From NCBI GenBank assembly GCA_024637135.1, contig JAGXFT010000145.1, forward strand, positions 1 through 49,448: 49,448 bases of DNA, written 5' to 3'. The translations under genes were made by a program, and so were the position numbers. Below, in pieces: positions 34,433-41,598 of this stretch (position 1 is its first letter; the number at the start of each line of letters is the position of its first letter). Source of the DNA: Nitriliruptorales bacterium. Lineage in GTDB: Bacteria; Actinomycetota; Nitriliruptoria; Nitriliruptorales; Nitriliruptoraceae. The notes below the pieces were generated by a model that saw only the letters and a list, made by a program, of their open reading frames with translations, searched no databases and was not told the DNA's origin.

Positions 34433-34680
34433 GGCCGCAGACTCGTAGGGGGCGTGGCATCAAACGCCGTCGTCGACGGTCGCTCGACCGACCGCGGTCG
34501 CAGGGCACCACCGAGATGCGCCACGACCTGGGCATCCGCGAAACCGGCTGCAAGGTCGGCCTCCCGGCCCAGGGGACGCACCTCGTCGGGCAGCGTGGCG
34601 AGCCGAGCCAGCAACGCCTGCCCGACTCGTCCGGTTGCACCCGTCACCGCGATGTGTCCGGTCCTCCACGTGGTGTCCAT
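34429..34680 (-). pseudogene. Truncated NAD(P)-binding Rossmann protein (NmrA/epimerase-like)
   Basis: An 83-residue frame starting with IAVTGATGRVGQALLARLATLPDEVRPLGRE, the first beta-alpha-beta unit of an atypical short-chain dehydrogenase/NmrA-like protein with its TGxxGxxG loop. It continues through the next strand (AQVVAHLGG) and then runs out in low-complexity residues. Full members have 200-300 residues, so catalytic and C-terminal parts are missing. It has AGGAG nine bases before the ATG and overlaps the next gene by 4 bases, so it may still be translated as a coupling leader. Nothing resembling the missing part follows. Confidence 0.65.
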
Positions 34681-34697
34681 GTCCAGTCTCTCCTGCA

Positions 34698-35441
34698 TCA
34701 GACGTCGACGCGCCGCACGACCGCGACGGCTCCCGCCATGGCCACCAGGGCGTACCCGCCGTACAGGCTCGCCGAGGCCACCAGTCCGGGATCGGCATCC
34801 GGGGAAGCCCCCGCGATCCGCGACGCGACGGCCGAGGGCAGCCACGCCGCCATGTCGGGCACGAATGCCCCGAGCAGAGGTTCGACGGCCAGCATCACGA
34901 TCAGGGCCGCGCCGATCGCGGCGGCCTGGTTGCGCACGATCCCACCGATGCCGAGTCCGAGCAGGGCGGCCAGGGCGGCGGCGAACGTGGTACCCGCCAC
35001 CGCCGCCAGGATGCGGTCGGTGTCGGCCACGAGGCCCGTGGAGGTCACCAGGAGCACGAGCCAACTGCCGATGACGGCCGTCGCGGCTGCGACCAGCCCC
35101 AACACGGCGCCCAGCGCGAACGTGGCGACGGCCTTGGCCGCCAGCACCCGCTCGCGCCGCGGATTCGCCAGGAAGGTCGACGCCAGCGTGTGGTGGCGCA
35201 CCTCGGTGGCCAGTCCGAGCGTTCCGAGCAGGACGGCGATCACCGGGGCAAGGCCGGAGGCCGACTGGAACAGCATCAGTTGGGTTTCCGGGTCGGACAC
35301 CGGCGGGAGGTCACCACCACTGGCGGTCATGGCCTGAGCGATGACCGCGAGCGCAACCACCGCGGCCGTGACGGCCAGGAACAGCCAGGTCGTCCGGACG
35401 GAGCGGAGCTTGAGCAGTTCGGCGCGAAGTTGGTCACGCAT
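34698..35441 (-). CDS. ABC-2 type transporter permease
   Basis: A 247-residue membrane protein with six helices, beginning with the usual cytosolic LRAELLKLRSVRTTWLFLAVTAAVVAL. Pairs with the ATPase encoded just upstream (14-base gap) to form an exporter of the bacitracin/antibiotic-resistance type. EVRHHTLASTFLANPRRERVLAAK is the characteristic cytoplasmic loop after helix 2 in such permeases. Substrate unknown. Stop at 34698 lies 17 bases before the truncated Rossmann gene. Confidence 0.88.
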   Translation of the reverse strand: MRDQLRAELLKLRSVRTTWLFLAVTAAVVALAVIAQAMTASGGDLPPVSDPETQLMLFQSASGLAPVIAVLLGTLGLATEVRHHTLASTFLANPRRERVLAAKAVATFALGAVLGLVAAATAVIGSWLVLLVTSTGLVADTDRILAAVAGTTFAAALAALLGLGIGGIVRNQAAAIGAALIVMLAVEPLLGAFVPDMAAWLPSAVASRIAGASPDADPGLVASASLYGGYALVAMAGAVAVVRRVDV

Positions 35442-35455
35442 GGACGTTCCAGACC

Positions 35456-36343
35456 TCAGGAGGCGGTGAGCTCGAGGAAGGCGTCCTCGAGGGAGTGGGT
35501 GCGTTCAGTGAGCTCGTGCACCTCGATGCGCGCATCCAGCGCCAGGCGCGCCACGGTCGGCGCGTCGAGGTCCTCGACCACCATCCGGTCCGAGCCGGCA
35601 TCGGGGTGGACACGTCCACCAGCCTGGCGCAGCACGGCCTCGAGTCGCACGAGCTCGGGGCTGCGTACCGACAGCGCACGTGCGTGCTCGGTCGTCAGCG
35701 CCCCCACCCGGTCGTGGGTGACCAGGGCACCGTCGCGGATCACGACGACCTCGTCGGCGATCAGCGCCATCTCGGCCAACTGGTGGCTCGAGACGAGCAC
35801 ACTGGCGCCTCCATGGGCCCGATCACGCAGCAGGGTTCGAAGGTCCCGGACTCCCTGCGGGTCGAGGCCGTTCGCGGGCTCGTCCAGGATCAGCACGTCG
35901 GGATCGGCCAACAGGGCACCGGCGATCCCGAGCCGCTGGCGCATCCCGAGGCTGTAGCCCCCGGCGGGTCGATCGGCTGCGGCGACCAGACCGACCGTGT
36001 CCAGCACGGCGTCGACCCGCTGCCGGGGACGTCCGGCGGCGGCCGCAAGGATCTCCAGGTGGGCTCGTCCGCTGCGAGCCGGATGGAACGCGTCGGCTTC
36101 CAACAACGCCCCCACGGTGCCGGACGGGTCCGGCAGGTCGGCGTACGGCACGTCACCGATCAAGGCGCGGCCGGCGGTGGGCCGGACCAGGCCCAGCAGC
36201 ATGCGCATCGTCGTCGACTTGCCGGAGCCGTTGGGCCCCAGGAACCCGGTGACCACCCCAGGACGCACGTCGAAGGACAGGTCATCGACGGCCAGGGTCG
36301 GTCCGAAACGCTTCGTGAGGTGGCTGACGGTGATGGTGGTCAC
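35456..36343 (-). CDS. ABC-2 exporter ATP-binding protein
   Basis: A 295-residue ATPase. Walker A GFLGPNGSGKSTTMRMLLGL near 32-50, Q-loop region, signature YSLGMRQRLGIAGALL, Walker B VLILDEPANGLDPQG and H-loop SSHQLAEM are all present. The C-terminal 80 residues (ELVRLEAVLRQAGG) are the usual regulatory tail of DrrA/BcrA-type proteins. GTG 36343 is favoured (GGGGA four bases upstream); ATG 36427 would add a low-complexity leader. It is the first gene of a seven-member minus-strand operon. Confidence 0.91.
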   Translation of the reverse strand: MTTITVSHLTKRFGPTLAVDDLSFDVRPGVVTGFLGPNGSGKSTTMRMLLGLVRPTAGRALIGDVPYADLPDPSGTVGALLEADAFHPARSGRAHLEILAAAAGRPRQRVDAVLDTVGLVAAADRPAGGYSLGMRQRLGIAGALLADPDVLILDEPANGLDPQGVRDLRTLLRDRAHGGASVLVSSHQLAEMALIADEVVVIRDGALVTHDRVGALTTEHARALSVRSPELVRLEAVLRQAGGRVHPDAGSDRMVVEDLDAPTVARLALDARIEVHELTERTHSLEDAFLELTAS

Positions 36344-36494
36344 GGGGTCCCCTGAGGCAGTGTCCGATGGCGCCTTGGTTGGCGATGGTCGCGTGTCGCG
36401 GAGCCGTCTGGCAGGGCCGTTGTGCATGGTGCCGGACGGCCGACTGTCGGTTCCCGGCCGGGCCCCACGGCCCTGGGTTCCATGGCCAGTGTCG

Positions 36495-36992
36495 TCAGGA
36501 CCCGTCGGGCGACGTCACGGCCGCATCCGCGCCGATCCGGTCGGCAACATCCATCAGGAAGTGGTGGACGGCCATCTCCGCCACGCGACGACCGAAGCCG
36601 ACATCGGCGATGGCGCCCAGGAATCCCAGTGGCGGCCGGTAGTGCCCGATGAACGACAACTGGGTCATGGGTGGATGGCTGGAAAGCTCGGCTGCCTCCA
36701 GGAAGCCTTCCATGGCGGGGAACAGTCCGCGCCCGTCCTCGGCCTCCCATCGAACGGGAAGGGAGACGGCGTGCGCGTCCACGTCCCGCAGTTCGCCCAG
36801 TTCGACCGTCGCATCGCGGCCGAGCTCGAACGAGCCGATGTCCACGCGCAGGTGGGCCGTCTGCGTGTCGGCTCGATCCCCGGCCCGGTCCGTGGCGTCC
36901 TGCAGCACTGCCATGGGATCGTCGCGAAGACGACGCCCGACCTCGTCGTAGGCCACGTGGAGGTAGGTGTAGGTGTACAGGTTGCGTTGCAT
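36495..36992 (-). CDS. SRPBCC-like protein, sulfur operon member
   Basis: A 165-residue protein. The beta-rich N-terminal part (TAHLRVDIGSFELGRDATVELGEL, LPVRWEAEDGRGLFP) leads to TQLSFIGHYRPPLGFLGAIADVGFGRRVAEMAVHHFLMDVADRI, a strand-plus-long-helix ending typical of START/SRPBCC (polyketide cyclase-like) folds that bind hydrophobic ligands. No catalytic residues are obvious. The ATG at 36992 has GAGGAGG seven bases upstream and follows the DsrE-like gene by 11 bases, so it is the last gene of the sulfide:quinone reductase operon. A related but frameshifted copy lies at 48812-49123. Confidence 0.75.
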   Translation of the reverse strand: MQRNLYTYTYLHVAYDEVGRRLRDDPMAVLQDATDRAGDRADTQTAHLRVDIGSFELGRDATVELGELRDVDAHAVSLPVRWEAEDGRGLFPAMEGFLEAAELSSHPPMTQLSFIGHYRPPLGFLGAIADVGFGRRVAEMAVHHFLMDVADRIGADAAVTSPDGS

Positions 36993-37003
36993 GACATGCC
37001 TCC

Positions 37004-37513
37004 TCAGATGAACAACACTTGGGCACCGGCGGACAGTTCGACGAAGTCGGCGGCGCTGATGATCGCCTCGACGTCGTCGTGGAGGTCGTCTTCGTCGAGG
37101 TGCATCATGTCGGCGGACATCCGGCAGGCCCACAGGTGGCCGCCCGCTGCGGTGATGAGATCGAGGAACTCCGGGACCTCGGGGATGTCCAGGCCCTGCA
37201 GCTGCTTCTTCATCATGTGCGTGGCGAACGACGTCATCCCGGGCAGCCCCATCAGTGACGGGGGCATGTGGGTCGCGGGATTGCCCACCGGGCTGAACTT
37301 GAGGTGGCCCAGCGTCTTCTTGTTGATGATGTCGAATCCCCAGAAGGTGAAGAACATGTGGACCTCGACGCCTTCGGACAACGCGGCGTTGGCCATCACC
37401 AGGCCGGGATAGGCCATGTCCAACGAGCCCTTGGAGCAGATGATGGCGAGCTTCCGACCCTCGGTGTCGGGGTCGTCGAACGTCGGGACGGGCGCTTGCA
37501 TGGTCGTGGTCAT
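37004..37513 (-). CDS. DsrE/DsrF-like sulfur-handling protein
   Basis: A 169-residue soluble protein of the DsrE/F/H superfamily (DsrE2-like, peroxiredoxin-family annotation in many genomes). KLAIICSKGSLDMAYPGLVMANAALSEGVEVHMFFTFWG is the typical opening, with Cys26 at the expected sulfur-binding position. A second conserved Cys130 lies in LWACRMSADMM. Members bind sulfane sulfur as persulfide and pass it to partners such as TusE/DsrC. ATG 37513 has GGAGG nine bases upstream. It lies 17 bases after the DsrC-like gene in the same operon. Confidence 0.9.
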   Translation of the reverse strand: MTTTMQAPVPTFDDPDTEGRKLAIICSKGSLDMAYPGLVMANAALSEGVEVHMFFTFWGFDIINKKTLGHLKFSPVGNPATHMPPSLMGLPGMTSFATHMMKKQLQGLDIPEVPEFLDLITAAGGHLWACRMSADMMHLDEDDLHDDVEAIISAADFVELSAGAQVLFI

Positions 37514-37530
37514 GGTGGTGTTCCTCCTGG

Positions 37531-37845
37531 TCAGACGCAGCCCACGGGCTTGGGCAGGCCGGCGACGTAGGACATCTTCTTGGCCGGCTTCTTCGGGAAC
37601 AGGCGAAACAGCTCCCGGGTGGGAAAGCCGCCGACGGCGGTGACCCGGCGCAGCGTGGGGGTCTCCCCCTGCTGGCGGTAGTCCTGTCGCAGGAACTCCA
37701 GGACCTCGCGGTGCCGCCGGGTCAGTTCCAACCCGATGTTGGTGGCCAACAGGTCCGCCAGGTCGGGATCCCAGTCGTCGTACTCGGTGACGAACCCCTC
37801 CTGGTCGACATGGATCTCGCGGCCATCCATCTGTGCGATCGTCAT
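37531..37845 (-). CDS. DsrC/TusE-like sulfur carrier with only the terminal cysteine
   Basis: A 104-residue DsrC/TusE family protein. EGFVTEYDDWDPDLADLLATNIGLELTRRHREVLEFLRQDY and the C-terminal arm FRLFPKKPAKKMSYVAGLPKPVGCV are diagnostic. The penultimate cysteine (CysA) is present. The second DsrC cysteine, normally ten positions earlier (KKACKIAG-type), is Ser here (KKMSYVAG). That makes it TusE-like or a regulatory variant, able to carry one persulfide but not the DsrC trisulfide intermediate. ATG 37845 has GAGGAGG upstream and overlaps the stop of the sulfide:quinone reductase gene by 4 bases. Dissimilatory sulfite reductase genes are absent from the window. Confidence 0.93.
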   Translation of the reverse strand: MTIAQMDGREIHVDQEGFVTEYDDWDPDLADLLATNIGLELTRRHREVLEFLRQDYRQQGETPTLRRVTAVGGFPTRELFRLFPKKPAKKMSYVAGLPKPVGCV

Positions 37846-39086
37846 GCGTTGACCTCCTCGGGGACCTTGCCCCGCATCGACATCTCCGAAGCCAGTGGCA
37901 ACGGCCTGCCCGGCAACAACATGTGCCAGTACAACCACCGGAAGGCCAGCTTCCCCGCGTGGTTGATCCGCGACTCCTCGAGCAGCCGGAACGGTCCCAC
38001 GCCGGGCAGCGGGTAGGCACCGGACAGCGGTTGGGTGTGGTAGTTGAAGTCGATCATCATCGCCTTGCCGTCACCGGTCTCGATGAAGCAGTTGGCGTGG
38101 CCGTCGAACTCCCGGTCCATCCGTCGACCTGCGACGTGGTCGAGGAAGTTGTCGACGAACACGTCCACGGCGAAGTGCGCCACGGACCCGGCCTTGGAGG
38201 TCGGGAGGTTGGCGGCATCGCCGATCGCGAAGATGTTGCCGGCGGCCGTGGACTGCATCGTGGCCGGGTCCACCCGCACGTGGTCGAGTTCGTCACCCAG
38301 GCCACTGCGGCCGACGAAGGCGGCACCACGGTTGACCGGCACCGTCACCAACAGGTCGTAGGGGACCTCGCGCTCGTCATAGGAGACGATCACCCGGCGA
38401 TCCTCGTCGATGACGTCGACCATGAAATCGGCTTCGAGCTCGATGTCCCGCTCCGCGAGCTTGGTCCCGAGTTCACGTGACGCGATCGGCTTGGTGAACG
38501 CGCCGTCCAGTGGGGTGACGTAGACCAGTTCCGTGGCGCTGCGACGTCCGGTCCGGCGCAGGTGTGCGTCGGCCAGGAAGGCGAACTCCAGCGCCGCCAC
38601 GGGGCACTTGATCGGCATCTCACACACCTGCACGACGAGTCGGCCACCCGTCCAGGACTCCAGTGCATCCGCAAGTCGACGGGCGCCGTCCAGGGTGTAG
38701 AGGTCGAAGACCGTGTCGTTCCAGCCGCTTCCGAGCATCCCGGGGGTCTCCCCCGGGTCCGGGTGCGTGCCGGTGGCGATGATGAGTTGGTCGTAGCCGA
38801 GTTCACGTCCACCCTGGAGATGGACCATCGACGCCTCCGGGTCGACGCGGTCGACCTCGGCGTAGACCACCTCGACCGCGTCATCGAGGAACTTCCGGCG
38901 TGACCGGACCAGGTCCTGTGGTTCGTAGGTCCCGAAGGGGACGAACAGGTATCCCGGTTGGTAGTGGTGCTCGTCGTCCCGGTCGACGACCACCACCGTC
39001 CAGTCGCGCAGTTCCCGGTGCAGTCGGTTCGCGACCATCGTGCCGGCGGTGCCCCCGCCAAGGATGACCAATCGTCGTTCGTTCAT
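37842..39086 (-). CDS. sqr: Sulfide:quinone oxidoreductase
   Basis: A 414-residue FAD protein of the sulfide:quinone reductase family, which oxidises sulfide to sulfane sulfur and feeds electrons to membrane quinone. N-terminal ILGGGTAGTMVANRL binds FAD; the second dinucleotide region and FAIGDAANLPTSKAG are in place. Three cysteines match the family pattern: Cys155 and Cys161 (CEMPIKCP) and Cys333 (ANCFIETG), the last two suited to the active pair. The C-terminal third contains amphipathic helices for membrane contact (FRWLYWHMLLPG). It is the first gene of the operon; the ATG is preceded by a GGAGG. The exact SQR class cannot be set by eye. Confidence 0.9.
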   Translation of the reverse strand: MNERRLVILGGGTAGTMVANRLHRELRDWTVVVVDRDDEHHYQPGYLFVPFGTYEPQDLVRSRRKFLDDAVEVVYAEVDRVDPEASMVHLQGGRELGYDQLIIATGTHPDPGETPGMLGSGWNDTVFDLYTLDGARRLADALESWTGGRLVVQVCEMPIKCPVAALEFAFLADAHLRRTGRRSATELVYVTPLDGAFTKPIASRELGTKLAERDIELEADFMVDVIDEDRRVIVSYDEREVPYDLLVTVPVNRGAAFVGRSGLGDELDHVRVDPATMQSTAAGNIFAIGDAANLPTSKAGSVAHFAVDVFVDNFLDHVAGRRMDREFDGHANCFIETGDGKAMMIDFNYHTQPLSGAYPLPGVGPFRLLEESRINHAGKLAFRWLYWHMLLPGRPLPLASEMSMRGKVPEEVNA

Positions 39087-39243
39087 GGCTGACCTCCTGG
39101 TGGCGAGTCTGACGGCCCGCGACGACGGGCGGACGTGCCGAAGGTCCCGCCGTGTCGGGGCCCAGTGGCTGCTCCGGAGAAGAATTCGGGTGACGCCCGC
39201 GCGGCCGCTCGGCGACGGTCCTCAGCCGGGACGCCTGAAGTGC

Positions 39244-39741
39244 TCATCGCGTCCGGGCTGCGACCTCCCCGGCGACGTGGTCGGCCCAGGTGTCGACTGC
39301 GTCCCAGTCACGGAAGTCGCCGACGGGGACCCTCAGCGCCCGCACGATGGCCCGCTCGGCGAACCCCAGCGCGCTTCTGTCGATCTTGCCGGCGAACAAC
39401 TCATGGCCCAGCGCACCCGTGGCGGCCATCAGGTCATCGACCTGGACGGCGTCCTGGTCGGGCTTCGGGGGATCGCCGACTGGGCCGGACGAGAACAGCC
39501 AGACCGGTCGCGCCGTCAGCTCCGCGTCGAACCGCTCGACCAGCTCCTTCGCCGGATCGAGCCAGTGGCCGGCGTAGACGGCACTGCCCAACACGACCGC
39601 GCCATAGGACTCGAGCCGGGTGACCTCGGCAGGGTCGGCGACCGTCACCTGCAGACCGTGTTCGCGCAGCCGTCCCGCGATCGCCTCGGCGATCTCCCCG
39701 GTCGCCCCGTGCTTGGACGCTGCCGTGACAAGGACGTGCAT
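39244..39741 (-). CDS. Flavodoxin-domain protein
   Basis: A 165-residue protein with a flavodoxin-like fold. The N-terminus VLVTAASKHGATGEIAEAIAGRLREHG is the phosphate-binding loop and first helix. VVLGSAVYAGHWLDPAKELVERF and LFSSGPVGDPPKPD are the further FMN-contact loops, as in HemG-type protoporphyrinogen oxidases and related 'flavodoxin domain' proteins found in dormancy regulons. ATG 39741 has GAGGAG five bases upstream. It lies 157 bases from the sulfide:quinone reductase start on the same strand, so it may share that transcript. The natural electron partner is unknown; NifJ nearby is one candidate. Confidence 0.88.
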   Translation of the reverse strand: MHVLVTAASKHGATGEIAEAIAGRLREHGLQVTVADPAEVTRLESYGAVVLGSAVYAGHWLDPAKELVERFDAELTARPVWLFSSGPVGDPPKPDQDAVQVDDLMAATGALGHELFAGKIDRSALGFAERAIVRALRVPVGDFRDWDAVDTWADHVAGEVAARTR

Positions 39742-40072
39742 TCCCGCTCCTCTGGCCGTCGACCTGATCGGACCAACCCCCACAGTCTTGCCAGTCGGCC
39801 GGGGATCGCAGAGAGCCGAACCGCCCGCCGGTGACGGGACCCTCGGCCCTCGGGGGCCAACGGCGGTCCGGTGGTCCTTGGCGGCGAGCCTCGTGGGGCT
39901 CCGACGCCGAGCCAGGGCACGGCCCTGGACGTGGTGTTCGCGGCCGCACCGAGCGCCAGACGGGCCCCCTGGCCAGGGGCCTTCGTCACCGTGGACTGGG
40001 TCCTTTGCCACGTTCGCGCGGAGCGGGCAGCAGTGACAATCGGGTCATGACAGCTGGTCTGAGGAGGGCGTC
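39742..40072. promoter_or_regulatory. 331-bp divergent intergenic region with palindromes
   Basis: This gap separates the leftward flavodoxin-like and the rightward DUF4389 genes and must hold promoters for both. It contains GGGACCCTCGGCCC (39836-39849), the near-palindrome GGGCCCCCTGGCCAGGGGCC (about 39963-39982) and GGACTGGGTCC (39991-40001). No gene-like frame was seen. The first motif resembles the GGGAC-N4-GTCCC core of DosR boxes with one mismatch, which is suggestive only. Confidence 0.35.
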
Positions 40073-41542
40073 ATGCGACCCGGACGAATCGTTGCGCTGA
40101 TCGTTGGATTCCTGTTGTTGGCGCCGGGAATCGGGATGCTCTTCGGCGGGGTTGGCCTGAGCGTGCTTGCCGCGCAACGTGATGACGAGGGGTTTGCGAC
40201 CACCACGGTGGCGTTGGCATCCCCGACCGCGGCGATCACCACCAACGACCTGACCTTCCAGGTCGATCCCGGCACACCCGAGTGGGTGGTCGACGCCCTC
40301 GACCTCGACGTCAGGATTGGCGTGGTCGACGGCGCGCAGGACGTGTTCGTCGGTATCGGGCCGGCTGGCGCAGTCGATGACTGGCTGACCGGGGTTGCCC
40401 ACGACCAGGTCCAGCGGGTCACAGTCGCGACGGGCGGGGCGGACGTCACCTATCGGGCCCAGCCCGGCACCGATGTCGCGATCGCCCCGGCCGGCCAGTC
40501 GTTCTGGGTGGCCTCCGCCACGGGCCAGGGCGGGGAGCTGACCTGGACGGCCACGGACGGCGAGTGGACGGCGGTGGTCACGAATGCCGACGGGTCGCTG
40601 GGCGTCGTGACCGACCTGGAGGTGGGGCTGCGAGCGGACTTCCTGCTGCCGGTCGGACTGACCCTGGTCACCCTGGGGGTACTCGTCCTCGCCCTCGCGG
40701 TGTTCCTGATCGTGTTCGGCGCGGCCGGTCAACGTCGGGACGACGGCGACGTCGACACCGCGCCGGCAACGGCGGACGTCCCGCGGCCGGCGGCGGTGGC
40801 CGGGGCCACAGGCCGGCATCCGGTGTCGGTACACGCCCGACTCGATCCCGCCCTGTCACGCTGGCAGTGGCTGGTGAAGTGGGCCTTGGCCATCCCGCAC
40901 TTCATCGTCCTGGCCGCGTTGTGGGCGGTGTTCGGTGTCCTGACCATCGTGGCCGGGGTGTCGATCCTGTTCACCGGGACGTATCCGCGGGGGGTCTTCG
41001 ACTTCAACGTCGGCGTCCTGCGGTGGTCCTGGCGGGTCACCTACTACGCCACGACGGGGGGCATCGGCACGGACCGCTACCAGCCGTTCAGCCTGACCCC
41101 GGACCCCGACTACCCCGCGGACCTCGACATCGCCTACCCGCAGAAGCTGTCCCGCGGCTTGGTGTTGGTGAAGTGGTGGCTGCTGGCGCTGCCCCACTAC
41201 GTGGTCCTGGCGCTGCTCCTGGGCACGATCCAGTGGTACCCGACCAACCTCGACGGCGTACGTGTCGACCCCACGGGTGGCGCCGGGATCCTTGGACTGC
41301 TCGTCCTGGTCACGGGCATCGTGTTGTTGTTCAGTGGGTCCTATCCCGGGCGGCTGTTCGACCTGGTCGTCGGCCTCAACCGCTGGATCTTCCGGGTGAT
41401 CGCCTACGCCGCGCTCATGACCGACACCTACCCGCCGTTCCGCCTCGACCAGGGCGGTTCGGAACCCACGCCCCCGCCACCAACCCAGCCGCCGACGCCA
41501 CCGACGACGACCCACCCGCCGCTGGCCCGCACCCCGGCCTGA
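40073..41542 (+). CDS. DUF4389-domain membrane protein
   Basis: A 489-residue membrane protein. An N-terminal helix (IVALIVGFLLLAPGIGMLFGGVGL) and a second at about 185-215 enclose a 150-residue extracytoplasmic beta domain (FATTTVALASPTAAITTNDLTF...). After a polar linker two DUF4389 units follow (SRWQWLVKWALAIPHFIVL; SRGLVLVKWWLLALPHYVVL), each with paired helices and the FxxGTYPRGxFDFxVGxLRW-type motif. The C-terminus is Pro/Thr-rich. Function is unknown. GAGGAGG lies five bases before the ATG. Confidence 0.85.
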   Translation: MRPGRIVALIVGFLLLAPGIGMLFGGVGLSVLAAQRDDEGFATTTVALASPTAAITTNDLTFQVDPGTPEWVVDALDLDVRIGVVDGAQDVFVGIGPAGAVDDWLTGVAHDQVQRVTVATGGADVTYRAQPGTDVAIAPAGQSFWVASATGQGGELTWTATDGEWTAVVTNADGSLGVVTDLEVGLRADFLLPVGLTLVTLGVLVLALAVFLIVFGAAGQRRDDGDVDTAPATADVPRPAAVAGATGRHPVSVHARLDPALSRWQWLVKWALAIPHFIVLAALWAVFGVLTIVAGVSILFTGTYPRGVFDFNVGVLRWSWRVTYYATTGGIGTDRYQPFSLTPDPDYPADLDIAYPQKLSRGLVLVKWWLLALPHYVVLALLLGTIQWYPTNLDGVRVDPTGGAGILGLLVLVTGIVLLFSGSYPGRLFDLVVGLNRWIFRVIAYAALMTDTYPPFRLDQGGSEPTPPPPTQPPTPPTTTHPPLARTPA

Positions 41543-41598
41543 CGGCTCCACACCGGCGGCCGCCCACACCGGGCGCCGCCGGGAGGAAGGTCCCCAGG

